Part shown: positions 15,840 through 24,629 of the stretch, in pieces
How the letters are laid out: every line of letters begins with the position of its first letter
How positions within the stretch are numbered: position 1 is the first letter of the stretch
Assembly (NCBI GenBank): GCA_011524395.1
Contig: WTKN01000273.1
Location: forward strand, 28,458-78,131
Reading direction: 5' to 3'
Length of the DNA: 49,674 nucleotides
DNA from: Moorena sp. SS36440bin_2
GTDB lineage: Bacteria > Cyanobacteriota > Cyanobacteriia > Cyanobacteriales > Coleofasciculaceae
The notes under the pieces: generated by a model
The model's database searches: none
What the model was told of the DNA's origin: nothing
The model's input: only the letters and a program-made list of their open reading frames with translations
Translations under genes and position numbers: made by a program

Positions 15840-16231
15840 GAGTCAGAGGCTCTATACTGCTCTACAAACTGCCTTAGCCTCAGCAAACTTAAGGTTTGAC
15901 CCCAATTCAATGGTAACAAAGACACCCCTTCTAGGCGAGATTGTACCCAACCATCTCCCCAATACCATTCATGATAACCATCAATTCCCTGACTCAAGAG
16001 CAGTCTTAAACAATTGGACTGAACAAGCTCAACTTTGTGTTGTACTGCTACTGGTCCGATGGAAGAGGTAAAGGTCAATCCTAAATCTAGCTGTTCGGGT
16101 AACTCGGAAGATAAATTCTCCGGCCACAACCACTGGTGCAGTTGCGCGGTATAGAGCAGACTGTCCCGGATAACATTTTGTGGTGCTTCGACTTCAATCC
16201 TCAGATGACTTTTTTGAAAGATTCCTAGCAT
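15836..16231 (-). CDS. Conserved cyanobacterial hypothetical protein, possible SRPBCC/DUF1997 fold
   Basis: A 131-residue soluble protein without signal or membrane segments. The order of a short amphipathic start (LRIEVEAPQNVIRDSLL), a run of beta strands in the middle (GLTFTSSIGPVAVQHKVELVQS and YHEWYWGDGWVQSRLEGVSLLP) and a C-terminal helix (LSLLRLRQFVEQY) resembles START/SRPBCC-like ligand-binding folds, but I cannot assign a family firmly. It overlaps the csoR-like gene by 4 bp tail to tail. The coding character is good, and the gene stands alone on its strand. Confidence 0.65.
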   Translation of the reverse strand: MLGIFQKSHLRIEVEAPQNVIRDSLLYTAQLHQWLWPENLSSELPEQLDLGLTFTSSIGPVAVQHKVELVQSNCLRLLLSQGIDGYHEWYWGDGWVQSRLEGVSLLPLNWGQTLSLLRLRQFVEQYRASDS

Positions 16232-16414
16232 TTTGGTATTTATCGTCCTTATTCGTAGGAAATATTTGTGATTAGTGTGAATGAACAGATGGGATAAATC
16301 CCGTCTGTTGTTTTCATCCCTCGGCTAAAGGCAGAGGAAAAGCAAGCGGCTCGATACTTTCTCAATACTTTGTAAAATAAACATTAATTATATTAAGAAG
16401 TGTAAGAGTTTTCT

Positions 16415-17299
16415 ATGGCTGACCAGTTAATTCGCGCCACAGCAGCTTCAGGGGGTATTCGCGCAGTGGGTGTGATTACTACACGCCTGACTGAGGAAGC
16501 TAGACAACGTCACCAACTATCCTATGTGGCAACAGCTGCCCTAGGTCGTACCATGTCTGCAGGTCTTCTTCTGGCTTCTAGTATGAAGCGAGCAGAGTCG
16601 AGGGTCAATATTCGTATCAACGGCAATGGTCCACTGGGTGGAATTATGGTGGATGCAGGATTAGACGGTAAAGTTCGAGGTTATGTAGATAACCCAGAGG
16701 TGGAACTGCCACCAAATAAGAAGGGCAAATTAGATGTGGGTGGTGCTGTTGGTAGGGATGGTTTCCTATACGTGGTTCGGGATGTGGGTTATGGCTATCC
16801 CTATTCGAGTACAGTAGAGTTGGTTTCTGGTGAAATAGGTGATGACATCGCTAACTATCTGCTAAATTCGGAACAAACTCCGTCAGCCCTGGTAGTTGGT
16901 GTATTTGTAGGTGCTCAAGGGGTAACTGCGGCTGGGGGGATTTTAATCCAAGTTATGCCTAAGGCAGCAACGGATGAGGCATTAGTTCAAACTTTGGAAT
17001 CTCGCATTAGCAAACTATCAGGCTTTACACCGCTACTCCAAGCAAACCAGACCTTACCAGAGATTTTTGAACAGTTGTTGGGGGATATGGAGCTAGAGAT
17101 TTTTCCAGAAACCCAGATGCTGCATTTTTACTGTGGTTGCTCCTTTGATCGGATGTTGGGGGCTCTGAAAATGCTCGGAAAAGAGGAACTTCAGGATATG
17201 ATTGAAAAAGACGGTGGCGCTGAGGCAACTTGTCATTTTTGCTCAGAGGTCTATCATGCAAATCCGGATCAACTCTCTCAATTGATAAAAGAATTGTAA
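16415..17299 (+). CDS. hslO: Hsp33 redox-regulated chaperone
   Basis: The 294-residue protein matches Hsp33 over its whole length: an N-terminal domain starting MADQLIRATAASGGIRAVGV, GGIMVDAGLDGKVRGYV in the core, and the zinc-switch cysteines C-G-C at residues 240-242 and C-H-F-C at 273-276. Oxidative stress with heat oxidises these cysteines, releases zinc and switches on holdase activity in the cytosol. All four cysteines are intact, so it should be redox-responsive. It starts at an ATG after an AT-rich leader and lies alone between convergent and downstream genes. Confidence 0.96.
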   Translation: MADQLIRATAASGGIRAVGVITTRLTEEARQRHQLSYVATAALGRTMSAGLLLASSMKRAESRVNIRINGNGPLGGIMVDAGLDGKVRGYVDNPEVELPPNKKGKLDVGGAVGRDGFLYVVRDVGYGYPYSSTVELVSGEIGDDIANYLLNSEQTPSALVVGVFVGAQGVTAAGGILIQVMPKAATDEALVQTLESRISKLSGFTPLLQANQTLPEIFEQLLGDMELEIFPETQMLHFYCGCSFDRMLGALKMLGKEELQDMIEKDGGAEATCHFCSEVYHANPDQLSQLIKEL

Positions 17300-17523
17300 A
17301 TTGAGTAGCTACTGGACTTCCTACAGTAACTGGAAGATTAGAATCCTGACTTGTAAAGGATTGCAAGAAATATGGATCAGTATATAAACTCAACCAGAAT
17401 TCTAAGAACACTACTATAAGATAGGGTGTAGACTCTATATGTGTAAGGTGGGTAAAATCTCAACAACTGAGGTTGCTGTAAACAACCTGCTGTCTTCCGG
17501 TGTAGGGAGTGTGGAAGTGAATT

Positions 17524-19812
17524 ATGACCAGAAATAGAGAATTTCCAGACCGTTGGCCAACGTCAAATGGTTCAAGTTCAGGTAAGTTTAATGGATGGCA
17601 ACCTAACCATAGCGAACCGGTTACTCAACCGAACGTAAACTATCCTAACCGAGGAAACCCATCGACACAGCCCCCCCAGCAATCTGAAAAATTTGGGGTT
17701 GGTAAACCAGTAGCTAACTCTGGATTAAATAAATCACAAACTCCCCCGAGACAAGCTACCTCAGGAAAAACGACTGGAGTAAAAAACCTATTGCCTCGCA
17801 GTTGGCAGTTTTGGTCAGCTTTAGTTGTGTTGCTTTTCGGTAGTGCTGGATTTGCTTCAGCAATGATGTTGTTAAGGTTGCCAGCTGTACCAAACTGCCG
17901 TGCTGTGTTTTGGCCAACGGCTTCAGCATCGATGCGCCTATCTTGTGCTCAGGTGGCAGCAAATAAGGAAACTGTGCCGCAGTTGCTAAAAGCGATCGCA
18001 TTAGTGGATGCCCTGCCCGAAGACCACCCGTTACGCCCACAAGTTAACCAACATATCGAAGAATGGTCACAGGTAATCCTCGAGATTGGGGAAGCTAAAT
18101 TTCAAGCTGGTCAGCTCAATGAAGCTCTTAAGATTGCTAAACGTATTCCTTCAAAATCCGTAGCTGGGGCGATAGTAGAAAAACGGGTAAAACGTTGGCA
18201 GAAAATCTGGTCAAGGGCAGAGGGAGTTTATGATCAAGCAGAAAAACAGTTGAGGTTATCAAACTGGAACTTAGCATTTCGCGAAGCAGTAAGATTGACC
18301 TATGTGGACAATGACTACTGGGCTACGGCTAAGTATAACCAGCTAACGGATAAGATTAAGATGGGACGGGAAGACTCGGCTAAGCTGGATAAAGCTTTTG
18401 AGCTGAGTAGAAGTGGGAATATAGAGAAGATCCTGGCAGCTATTAAAAAAGCTAAGGAAATCACAGAGCAAAGTTATGCTTACAAAGAAGCTCAGGATTT
18501 AATTACAGACTCTGGCAACAAGCTCGTGGAGATTGCTCAGAACAAGCTAGAGGAAGGTAAATGGTCGGAAGTTCTTGACATTGCCTATAAACTTCCCGAA
18601 ACGATTAAAGTACCTGAACTCAAATCTGATTTAATTGACCTAGCTCATGCCCTATCTCGTGCTGAGTCCGGTACAACCTGGGATTTAGAAGAAGCGATCG
18701 CATCTGCCCAAAAGCTCGACTCAGAACGTCCGCTATATAAGAAAGGGCAGCAATTAATTAGTCGTTGGCAACGAGAAGTAGAAGATGTGGCGCGACTAGA
18801 GCGAGCCCGAACCTATGCTACCTCGGGTTTACCTAGTGACTTAAGACTGGCAGTGGCTGAAGTGGAACAGATCCCTCGTGGTAATCCCCGCTATCAGGAA
18901 GCACGGGGCGAAATTCGAGATTGGACTCGTCAAATTCAGCTGATCGAAGACAGACCATTCTTGGAACGGGCAGCACAACTGGCTAGTTATGGGAGCATTG
19001 ATTCTTTGCAAGCTGCTGTTCAAGAAGCCCGTAAAATTTCCCGAGGTCGTAGTCTTTACCAGGAAGCTCAAAGTAAAATTAATCAGTGGTCTAGAAGTAT
19101 CCAGCAGCAAGAAGACCAACCTTATTTAGACCAAGCACGCACTCTGGCAATCCGGGGTGATCTATATGCCGCCGTGGCAACTGCTGAACAAATTAAGTCA
19201 GGTCGGGCTCTGTACAATGAAGCCCAAAGCAAAGTCAGAAGCTGGAAGTTAGAACTAGAGGGTCAGCAGCGTTTACGGGAAGCTTACCAAATTGCTGAGG
19301 CTGGAACTCCACAAGCCCTAAGAAAAGCGATTCGAGTAGCTAGACAAGTGCCAACTTCAACCAAATCCCGTAGCGAGGCGAGAACAGTAGTCAATCGCTG
19401 GAGTTACAAAATCCTATCCATAGCCAGAAGTCGTTCTGCCTATAACCTCTCTGAATCCATTGCGATCGCAAACATAGTTCCCTCTGGTACTCGCCCTTAC
19501 CAGGAAGCCCAACGGCAAATTCAATCATGGCGCAAGATTTTAGCTCCACCTCCCCCACCTCCTGTACCCGTAAGACGACCAAGACCGGTTCCCCCTCCAT
19601 CTCCCCCACAAGTGGTGATCCCGAAACCAGCGCCCTCCCCACCATCAGTGGTAAAACCACCATCACCACCAGCCCGCTCCTACCCAATTGTGGTTCCACC
19701 ACCGGAAGTTATCTCACCATCGGGTATTGTAAAACCACCGACTCAGCTAGAGCCGCCTAGGTTTAATCCCCCCGCTGGTAGGAAGATTGAGTTAATTGAT
19801 GCTGACTCTTAA
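17524..19812 (+). CDS. Membrane-anchored helical-repeat protein with proline-rich tail
   Basis: A 762-residue protein. Residues 1-90 are Ser/Asn/Pro-rich, residues 96-117 form one transmembrane segment (WSALVVLLFGSAGFASAMM), residues 125-655 are a long array of helical repeats, and the tail from about 675 is a Pro/Val-rich stalk (PPPPPPVPVRRPRP and more). Repeat units read roughly A-x3-A-x-I-x6-LYxEAQSKIxxWxRxI, with recurring SGRALYNEAQ and SRGRSLYQEAQ forms. I do not recognise a catalytic domain. The same unit appears at the C-terminus of the pseudo-caspase at 37914-39836. The array should face the periplasm, where it could bind envelope components. A role in cell-envelope or septum structure is only a guess. 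Confidence 0.8.
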   Translation: MTRNREFPDRWPTSNGSSSGKFNGWQPNHSEPVTQPNVNYPNRGNPSTQPPQQSEKFGVGKPVANSGLNKSQTPPRQATSGKTTGVKNLLPRSWQFWSALVVLLFGSAGFASAMMLLRLPAVPNCRAVFWPTASASMRLSCAQVAANKETVPQLLKAIALVDALPEDHPLRPQVNQHIEEWSQVILEIGEAKFQAGQLNEALKIAKRIPSKSVAGAIVEKRVKRWQKIWSRAEGVYDQAEKQLRLSNWNLAFREAVRLTYVDNDYWATAKYNQLTDKIKMGREDSAKLDKAFELSRSGNIEKILAAIKKAKEITEQSYAYKEAQDLITDSGNKLVEIAQNKLEEGKWSEVLDIAYKLPETIKVPELKSDLIDLAHALSRAESGTTWDLEEAIASAQKLDSERPLYKKGQQLISRWQREVEDVARLERARTYATSGLPSDLRLAVAEVEQIPRGNPRYQEARGEIRDWTRQIQLIEDRPFLERAAQLASYGSIDSLQAAVQEARKISRGRSLYQEAQSKINQWSRSIQQQEDQPYLDQARTLAIRGDLYAAVATAEQIKSGRALYNEAQSKVRSWKLELEGQQRLREAYQIAEAGTPQALRKAIRVARQVPTSTKSRSEARTVVNRWSYKILSIARSRSAYNLSESIAIANIVPSGTRPYQEAQRQIQSWRKILAPPPPPPVPVRRPRPVPPPSPPQVVIPKPAPSPPSVVKPPSPPARSYPIVVPPPEVISPSGIVKPPTQLEPPRFNPPAGRKIELIDADS

Positions 19813-19885
19813 GAGTTTCCGAGGGTAGTAAAACCAGCTAGGATAAAACCTATGGAAATTGGACATTAAAAATTCTTAATATTAA

Positions 19886-21349
19886 ATGGAATTAATTCCT
19901 TTTAATATAGAATACTTTAACTTGTCATCAACCCTCAAGTCCCGTCTTGACCAGTTTATTCATGCTCCCCAAACTGAATTCACCCTCATTCTGCTAATTC
20001 TACTTTCGGTAGTTCTAGTGGTTCTTGAAACAAGTCTCGAGGGTACAGGTTTCATATATGGACTGGTCTATGTAAGCGAAGAGCTACTAACGGGCATATT
20101 TATCGTAGAACTAACTATCCGCTACCTAGTGGCAAGAAACAAACGTCGATTCTTGCGTCACTACTGGCTGGATATTATTGCTGTGCTGCCTTTGTTACGG
20201 GCATTCCGGTTATTGCGAGTGTTACGGATGTTAAGGCTGCTCAGAGTCGGAATTTTGGTAAACCGTAACCTCAACCGCATCTCTTCCTCACTCGCTGCCA
20301 GTATTAGTGCTCAGATTGGAGTTTTTCTGATTATCGGCTTAATTACATTAGTCGGTGCTTTAGGGATTTATCTGCTGGAGGGAGGACAGAATGAGTCATT
20401 TGCTTCCCTAAGAGACTCTTTATGGTGGAGTTTTTTTACCCTAATCTCAGGAGAACCCATTGGTGGTGAACCCCAGACTGATGCTGGACGTTTGATTACC
20501 CTGATGGTAGTCATTGGCGGCTTAACTATGTTTGCCGTCTTCACCGGTGTAGTGTCAGCAGTAATGGTGCAACGACTTAGAACAGTGATGGAGGTGAAAT
20601 ACTTGGAACTGGATGAACTGCGCAATCACATTGTTATCTGCGGCTGGAACCGAGGTGGTCACCTACTGATTGAGGAACTCCAGGCAGACTCTGACCTAAA
20701 GCACTATCCAATGGTGGTTGTGGCAGAGTTTACCGACACACCAGAGTGGGAACTCAAGGGAGTGAACCGTTCCCAAATATATTTCTATATTGGTGATTAC
20801 ACCACTATTGATGTCCTCGAATGTGTGGGGATCTATCATGCCTCACGGGCAATCCTCCTTGCTGATTCTACCCGTCCTCGAAGTGATCAAGACCGGGATG
20901 CACGAACAGTCCTAGCGGCCTTGACCATTGAAAAACTCCAACCCCAAATCTACACTTGTGCTCAACTCCTTGACCGTAAAAACAATGTCCAACTGCGAGT
21001 AGCTGGCGTTGAAGATGTGATTGTTGTTGATGAATTAGCTAGTCACTTAATTGCTACCTCAGCTCGGAACCTAGGAGCTGTAGATGTGCTGGCAGAGTTG
21101 CTAACTGTGCAAGTGGGAAACCAATTCTACAAAATTGTTTTACCACAGAAGTGGGTTGACATTTCGTTCTGGGAAGCTGCTCGGTGCTTGAAAGAGGAGT
21201 TTGATACAACGTTGATTGCAATAGAGCGCCATAGCAATGGAAATCGGGAAACCCTAATTAATCCCCCTAAAGATCAAGCACTACTATCTGGCGATCACTT
21301 AGTTATTATTGCTCGTAGTCTGCCGAAAATTGGGGTGCCAGTCCGCTAA
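19886..21349 (+). CDS. Voltage-sensor-type ion channel with cytosolic RCK (TrkA-N) domain
   Basis: This 487-residue protein has a six-helix channel module followed by a TrkA-N/RCK regulatory domain. A voltage-sensor-like S4 helix carries Arg at every third or so position (LLRAFRLLRVLRMLRLLR, about residues 105-122). The pore segment reads FFTLISGEPIGGEP (near residues 182-195) where potassium channels have TxGYG. The RCK domain starts at HIVICGWNRGGHLLIEEL (about 249), the usual GxxxxG nucleotide or ion-binding turn. It probably gates a cation current in the plasma membrane. Without the standard filter, potassium selectivity cannot be assumed. It follows the helical-repeat gene by 73 bp in the same direction. 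Confidence 0.82.
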   Translation: MELIPFNIEYFNLSSTLKSRLDQFIHAPQTEFTLILLILLSVVLVVLETSLEGTGFIYGLVYVSEELLTGIFIVELTIRYLVARNKRRFLRHYWLDIIAVLPLLRAFRLLRVLRMLRLLRVGILVNRNLNRISSSLAASISAQIGVFLIIGLITLVGALGIYLLEGGQNESFASLRDSLWWSFFTLISGEPIGGEPQTDAGRLITLMVVIGGLTMFAVFTGVVSAVMVQRLRTVMEVKYLELDELRNHIVICGWNRGGHLLIEELQADSDLKHYPMVVVAEFTDTPEWELKGVNRSQIYFYIGDYTTIDVLECVGIYHASRAILLADSTRPRSDQDRDARTVLAALTIEKLQPQIYTCAQLLDRKNNVQLRVAGVEDVIVVDELASHLIATSARNLGAVDVLAELLTVQVGNQFYKIVLPQKWVDISFWEAARCLKEEFDTTLIAIERHSNGNRETLINPPKDQALLSGDHLVIIARSLPKIGVPVR

Positions 21350-21381
21350 AGTCTCAACTTTTTGGCAGGTCTTTTATAGTG

Positions 21382-21442
21382 CGTTCGCGTAGCGTAGCCC
21401 AAAGGGCTAATCGCATAAGCGATGAAGCTTTGCTTCATCGCA
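21382..21442. repeat. GC-rich repeat module with hairpin
   Basis: A CGCGTAGCGTAGCCC...GGGCTAATCGC unit is followed by GCGATGAAG and CTTCATCGC, which pair exactly. The GCGTAGCGT core recurs at 31.2, 34.6, 45.7 and 49.0 kb. It may double as a terminator for the channel gene that ends 33 bp upstream. Confidence 0.6.
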
Positions 21443-21484
21443 AATTAGGATACCCTTGGGGTTTACCATGATTGGGACTTATGA

Positions 21485-21830
21485 ATGCTTCCCCCACCTG
21501 CGTTCTCGTGGTGGGGGTGTCTTTCTTAATTACAAGGTTTTATCCCTCGCGATAGGCGGCATTCTCGCCGAATAGCCAGGACTTTTGCTGGACTATTCCC
21601 CCAAGTCGTTTCCGCTATGGGGCAATTCTAAGAAACTTTTACCTAGAGTCTGACGTATATAAACCGACTACAAAGGATTTACAGGTTTGTTTTCCCTGGC
21701 GTTGAGAGGTCGTGCCTCTAGGTTGCTCAGAATCTTGTTCTGTCCTTTGCCGTACCGCTCAAGCTACATTAATTATAACACAATTTTTTGTTCCTTGACC
21801 CCCACCTGAACGAGGTGGGGGAATGCGTCA
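21485..21830. mobile_element. Probable IS200/IS605-type remnant or non-autonomous element
   Basis: About 345 bp bounded by two subterminal hairpins with nearly the same stem: CCCCCACC/GGTGGGGG at 21491-21517 and CCCCCACCT/AGGTGGGGG at 21799-21821. IS200/IS605 elements have such hairpins at both ends. In between, the lower strand has a roughly 40-codon open stretch ending in TCKSFVVGLYTSDSR and stop, which could be the tail of a lost tnpB. After it come structured GC-rich segments, as in the 3' guide-RNA region of these elements. No full transposase is left, so the assignment rests on architecture and is tentative. Confidence 0.45.
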
Positions 21831-21919
21831 CAAAATCTGTTCAAATCCAGATTCTGCTTGTCTGTGTCTAGATAGCCTATAGCAGTCGAAGTAAAGCTTA
21901 AGAAATCTTCTGCTCCCGT

Positions 21920-22074
21920 CTTGATGCAGTCACTCATGGTTTGAATTTACCGTAAGACAGGCTCGCCTTAATCAATACGTTTTACCCCTTTTCTGCATAG
22001 CCGACCAACCATAAAGGCTCAACGTAATCAGGTTTGGTCTCCGGGGGAAACCCCCAAGACCGCGCTGCATCGCT
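21920..22074. repeat. Copies of the dispersed GATGCAG...CTGCATC hairpin repeat
   Basis: A left half (CTTGATGCAGTCACTCATGG, 21920-21939) and a right half (GGGGGAAACCCCC...GCGCTGCATCGCT, 22041-22074) of the repeat seen whole at 35055-35106 flank about 100 bp of other sequence. In the intact form the GATGCAG and CTGCATC ends pair, and an inner GGGGG-AAA-CCCCC hairpin forms. Here it appears split by an insertion or rearrangement. Confidence 0.55.
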
Positions 22075-22135
22075 GCTCCCTGCTCCCTGCTCCCTACTCC
22101 CTGCTCCCTGCTCCCTGTTCCCTATTCCCTTTGCT
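22075..22135. repeat. Heptamer tandem repeat (CTCCCTG type)
   Basis: Eight consecutive 7-bp units of the form TGCTCCC, TACTCCC, TGTTCCC or TATTCCC end 3 bp before the DUF29 gene. Short tandemly repeated heptamers of this kind are common in filamentous cyanobacteria. The reverse-complement type (AACAGGG, AATAGGG) occurs at 30759-30850. Confidence 0.85.
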
Positions 22136-22137
22136 AT

Positions 22138-22593
22138 ATGTATGAACAAGATTTTAACCGTTGGCGAGAAATCATCGTTGAACAAATCAAAGCTAGAAAT
22201 TTATCGGCAATTGATTGGGATAATTTGCTGCTTGAGTTAGAGGACATGGGAAAGGCTGAAAAGCGAGCATTTATTAGCAATTTAACTATATTGATTGCCC
22301 ATTTACTCAAAATAATTGTTCAAACTGACGCTCCTGATTCCATGAAAGGAAGTTGGTATAGTTCAGTCACAGAACATCGGTTTCGTATCCAAAAAGATTT
22401 ACAAGACAGTCCTTCATTTAAACGTTATTTAGAAGAAGCGATCGCTAAAGCTTATAAAGATGCTCGAAAGTTAGCTATAAAAGAAGGTAAAAAAGCCAGC
22501 TTTGGCATTCGTAAGCCCAACCCTGAAGACTATCCCAATCAATGTCCTTTTACAATTGAACAGCTATTAGATGAAGAATTTTATGGAGATTAA
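22138..22593 (+). CDS. DUF29 family protein
   Basis: A 151-residue helical protein that fits the DUF29 family common in cyanobacteria: YEQDFNRWREIIVEQIKARN at the start, the conserved IDWDNLLLELEDMGKAEKRAF (residues 25-45), LIAHLLKII, GSWYSSVTEHR and a CPFTIEQLLDEEFYG end. The function is unknown; genes of this family come in many copies and often lie near mobile elements. Here it starts 3 bp after a heptamer repeat array and about 300 bp from the IS200/IS605-like remnant. The only candidate start is ATG at 22138, and no ribosome site is visible because of the repeat. Confidence 0.85.
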   Translation: MYEQDFNRWREIIVEQIKARNLSAIDWDNLLLELEDMGKAEKRAFISNLTILIAHLLKIIVQTDAPDSMKGSWYSSVTEHRFRIQKDLQDSPSFKRYLEEAIAKAYKDARKLAIKEGKKASFGIRKPNPEDYPNQCPFTIEQLLDEEFYGD

Positions 22594-22737
22594 TTTAAAA
22601 ATGCGATCGCTTAATTAATTGTTATAGTAACGCACCTCAATCCATATCTCATCTTAATCATCGAAATTTTCAGTGCGTTACGCTGTTGCGCTTCACACCT
22701 TACAGAACTCTAGGAGATAATTAAAATCATTCCGAAT

Positions 22738-23841
22738 TTATCGAATGTAAGGATATAAACAACCAAAATCGACCTCGTGAGAGTTTGAAATAATCTCTAT
22801 GTATACTACATCAATATCCGATTTAATATCTTCAAAGTTTCCCTCTAGCTCAATAATTGTTTCTAATTCAAAGTTAAAATCAACTTCCTCTTCGTGTGGA
22901 CCTGATCTGAAAAAACCGTTATCTATTGAATCCCACATCTCAACATAAAATTGGCCGTAGAGACGAGAATCAACTATAAAGATGATTTGAAGAGATAATA
23001 TTTCATCTTGTAGCTGTAGTAGTTTTACAGGTTTACCTGGAGCAATTTCGATGCTCTTTATATCAAGTTCTTCAAATGAACCTATTTCATAATCATGGCC
23101 ATATGAATCACCTCTTGGGCATATATCTAAATTTAAAATTTGATTTATTATATTATTTTTTATCGATTCCTTAAGGGTATTTTCAATATCTCCCTCTAAA
23201 AAAACTTGTGTCAATTGTTTACAAAATTCAATAGCAATTTTATTTTTATGCTCCTGATACTCATAAAAATCAGCTAAATTATCATTACAGTCTATATAAT
23301 CTGAATTACTTGCATAATCTATCCAATCTTGATCAGTAGAGATAGCTAAAATTTTTTTATTGTGCTTTTCTGCCCATTTTTCCAATGAAACTAGAGCTAA
23401 CGCATCTGGAAATTCTGCTTTATTTTTTTGTGAAAATGGAGGTTTTTTTTCAAAATAATTAGTTAAAACTTTATCTAACGGATTATAGTCATTGACATAA
23501 ATTATCTGACTTCCAGTTTTGTCTAAAAAAATTAAAATTTTTTGATTTATTAAATCTTCATCGTTACTTTTGGGTATTAGAGTTTCTTTTACCTGAGAAA
23601 TTATTTCTTCGGATATCATTAAATAGTTTGGACAATCCTTCAGAGCTTTATCAATTTTTTGTTTGGTTTCATGTATCTTTTGTTTAAGATGTTCAGATAT
23701 TTCATGTACCACAATTTCTGAAATTAAAATTTTTATTTGCGTATCTTTAAACTGATTTAACTTCGCAAGCATCCCTGATTGAAACTGATAATTATATTGA
23801 CGAAAAATACAAGTATCAATAGTAATTGTGTCGTAGTTCAT
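22738..23841 (-). CDS. PIN-domain protein (DUF4935-type), predicted RNase
   Basis: About 367 residues if begun at the second Met (NYDTITIDTCIF); an upstream Met at 23883 adds 14 unlikely residues. The first 200 residues form a large PIN domain: acidic residue in ITIDTCIFRQ, Glu in ILISEIVVHEISEHL, acidic residues in KAEFPDALALVSLEKWA, and AISTDQDWIDYA near the end of the fold, as in DUF4935 proteins. The rest is acidic and beta-rich (EEEVDFNFELETIIELEGNF) and unassigned. PIN domains cut RNA, often as toxins or defence effectors. No antitoxin gene adjoins it. The gene is AT-rich compared with its neighbours and may be acquired. Confidence 0.72.
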   Translation of the reverse strand: MNYDTITIDTCIFRQYNYQFQSGMLAKLNQFKDTQIKILISEIVVHEISEHLKQKIHETKQKIDKALKDCPNYLMISEEIISQVKETLIPKSNDEDLINQKILIFLDKTGSQIIYVNDYNPLDKVLTNYFEKKPPFSQKNKAEFPDALALVSLEKWAEKHNKKILAISTDQDWIDYASNSDYIDCNDNLADFYEYQEHKNKIAIEFCKQLTQVFLEGDIENTLKESIKNNIINQILNLDICPRGDSYGHDYEIGSFEELDIKSIEIAPGKPVKLLQLQDEILSLQIIFIVDSRLYGQFYVEMWDSIDNGFFRSGPHEEEVDFNFELETIIELEGNFEDIKSDIDVVYIEIISNSHEVDFGCLYPYIR

Positions 23842-23883
23842 TGTTTGATAATTTTGTAAAACTAGTGATATTGCACTACCCAT

Positions 23884-24112
23884 TAAGGTTAGGACATTAA
23901 TACAAGCTCACAAAGTGCGACCTGTGGCGAATTTAATTCTTAATAGGGAAAGCAATTCTTAATGAGGAAAGCGCACCTAAGCTGTCATTGTGGAGTTTTG
24001 CCTTTTGCTTTTTGCTTTGCCCGTAGCCCTATATTTTGTCGAGATCATACCAAATTAATCAGACAACAGTCACAAACTGAGTCTGACGATTATACTCTAT
24101 TTCTGAAATGAA
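23884..24112. repeat. Dispersed repeat segment and short heptamer run upstream of tRNA
   Basis: GTGCGACCTGTGGCGAATTTAATTC at 23915-23939 recurs at 41102-41126 with two mismatches. AATTCTTAAT(A/G)(G)GGAAAGC is repeated just after it, and a CCTTTTGCTTTTTGCTTTGC run follows near 24000. No gene is visible between the PIN gene and the tRNA. Confidence 0.5.
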
Positions 24113-24186
24113 TCGGAGCGGCGGGATTTGAACCCACGACCCCCACTACCCCAAAGTGGTGCGCTACCAAGCTGCGCTACGCCCCG
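24113..24186 (-). tRNA. tRNA-Pro (anticodon GGG)
   Basis: Read on the minus strand it folds into a standard cloverleaf: acceptor CGGGGCG/CGCTCCG with one G-U pair, D-stem GCGC/GCGC, anticodon stem CCACT/AGTGG with loop TTGGGGT, and T-stem GTGGG/CCCGC with loop TTCAAAT. The discriminator base is A and no CCA is encoded. The anticodon reads GGG, decoding CCC and CCU. Confidence 0.93.
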
Positions 24187-24234
24187 GAAAACCTTATTTA
24201 ATATACCACACTATTCGAGATTTGAACAACTAAA

Positions 24235-24600
24235 CTAAAAAACTTTCAGAGACTTAGCTGCGGCTAGCAACCCTGGAACCGCTGTTGCCACCCAGCTCCC
24301 CTCACAACAGCGTCCCTGATTCAAAATCAACCGTAGGGTATAAGCGGAAGGATAGCCCTCTACCTCCATCCACAGCCAATCGCTTTCTGCTTCACAAGTG
24401 ATTTTCTCTTCATCCATCAACTCACTAGCCATCTCACTCATAGTCTGAGCTAATTGCAGCAACAACCGACAAAAGTCATTCAACTCTGACTCGGTTAGTT
24501 CAAATGCCCAGTCCTCAGCACCCACTAAACCTTTATAGTTAGGAGCCTCCGGATCCCAACCAATACGCCAGCCTTCTCCATGTTTAACCAGACGTTCCAT
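24235..24600 (-). CDS. DUF1818 family protein
   Basis: A 121-residue cytosolic protein when started at the Met of MERLVKHGEGWRIGWDP, which is the typical start of this cyanobacterial family; six further upstream residues are possible. Recognisable parts are WRIGWDPEAPNYKGLVGAEDW, the Glu-rich middle around ELTESELNDFCRLLLQL and ALTLRL-like TLRLILNQGRCCEG. No enzyme motif is present and the function is unknown. It lies 29 bp downstream of the next leftward gene, likely in one transcript, and 48 bp from tRNA-Pro. Confidence 0.85.
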   Translation of the reverse strand: MERLVKHGEGWRIGWDPEAPNYKGLVGAEDWAFELTESELNDFCRLLLQLAQTMSEMASELMDEEKITCEAESDWLWMEVEGYPSAYTLRLILNQGRCCEGSWVATAVPGLLAAAKSLKVF

Positions 24601-24629
24601 AAAGCTGATTCTGCCCAATTAACCAGACG

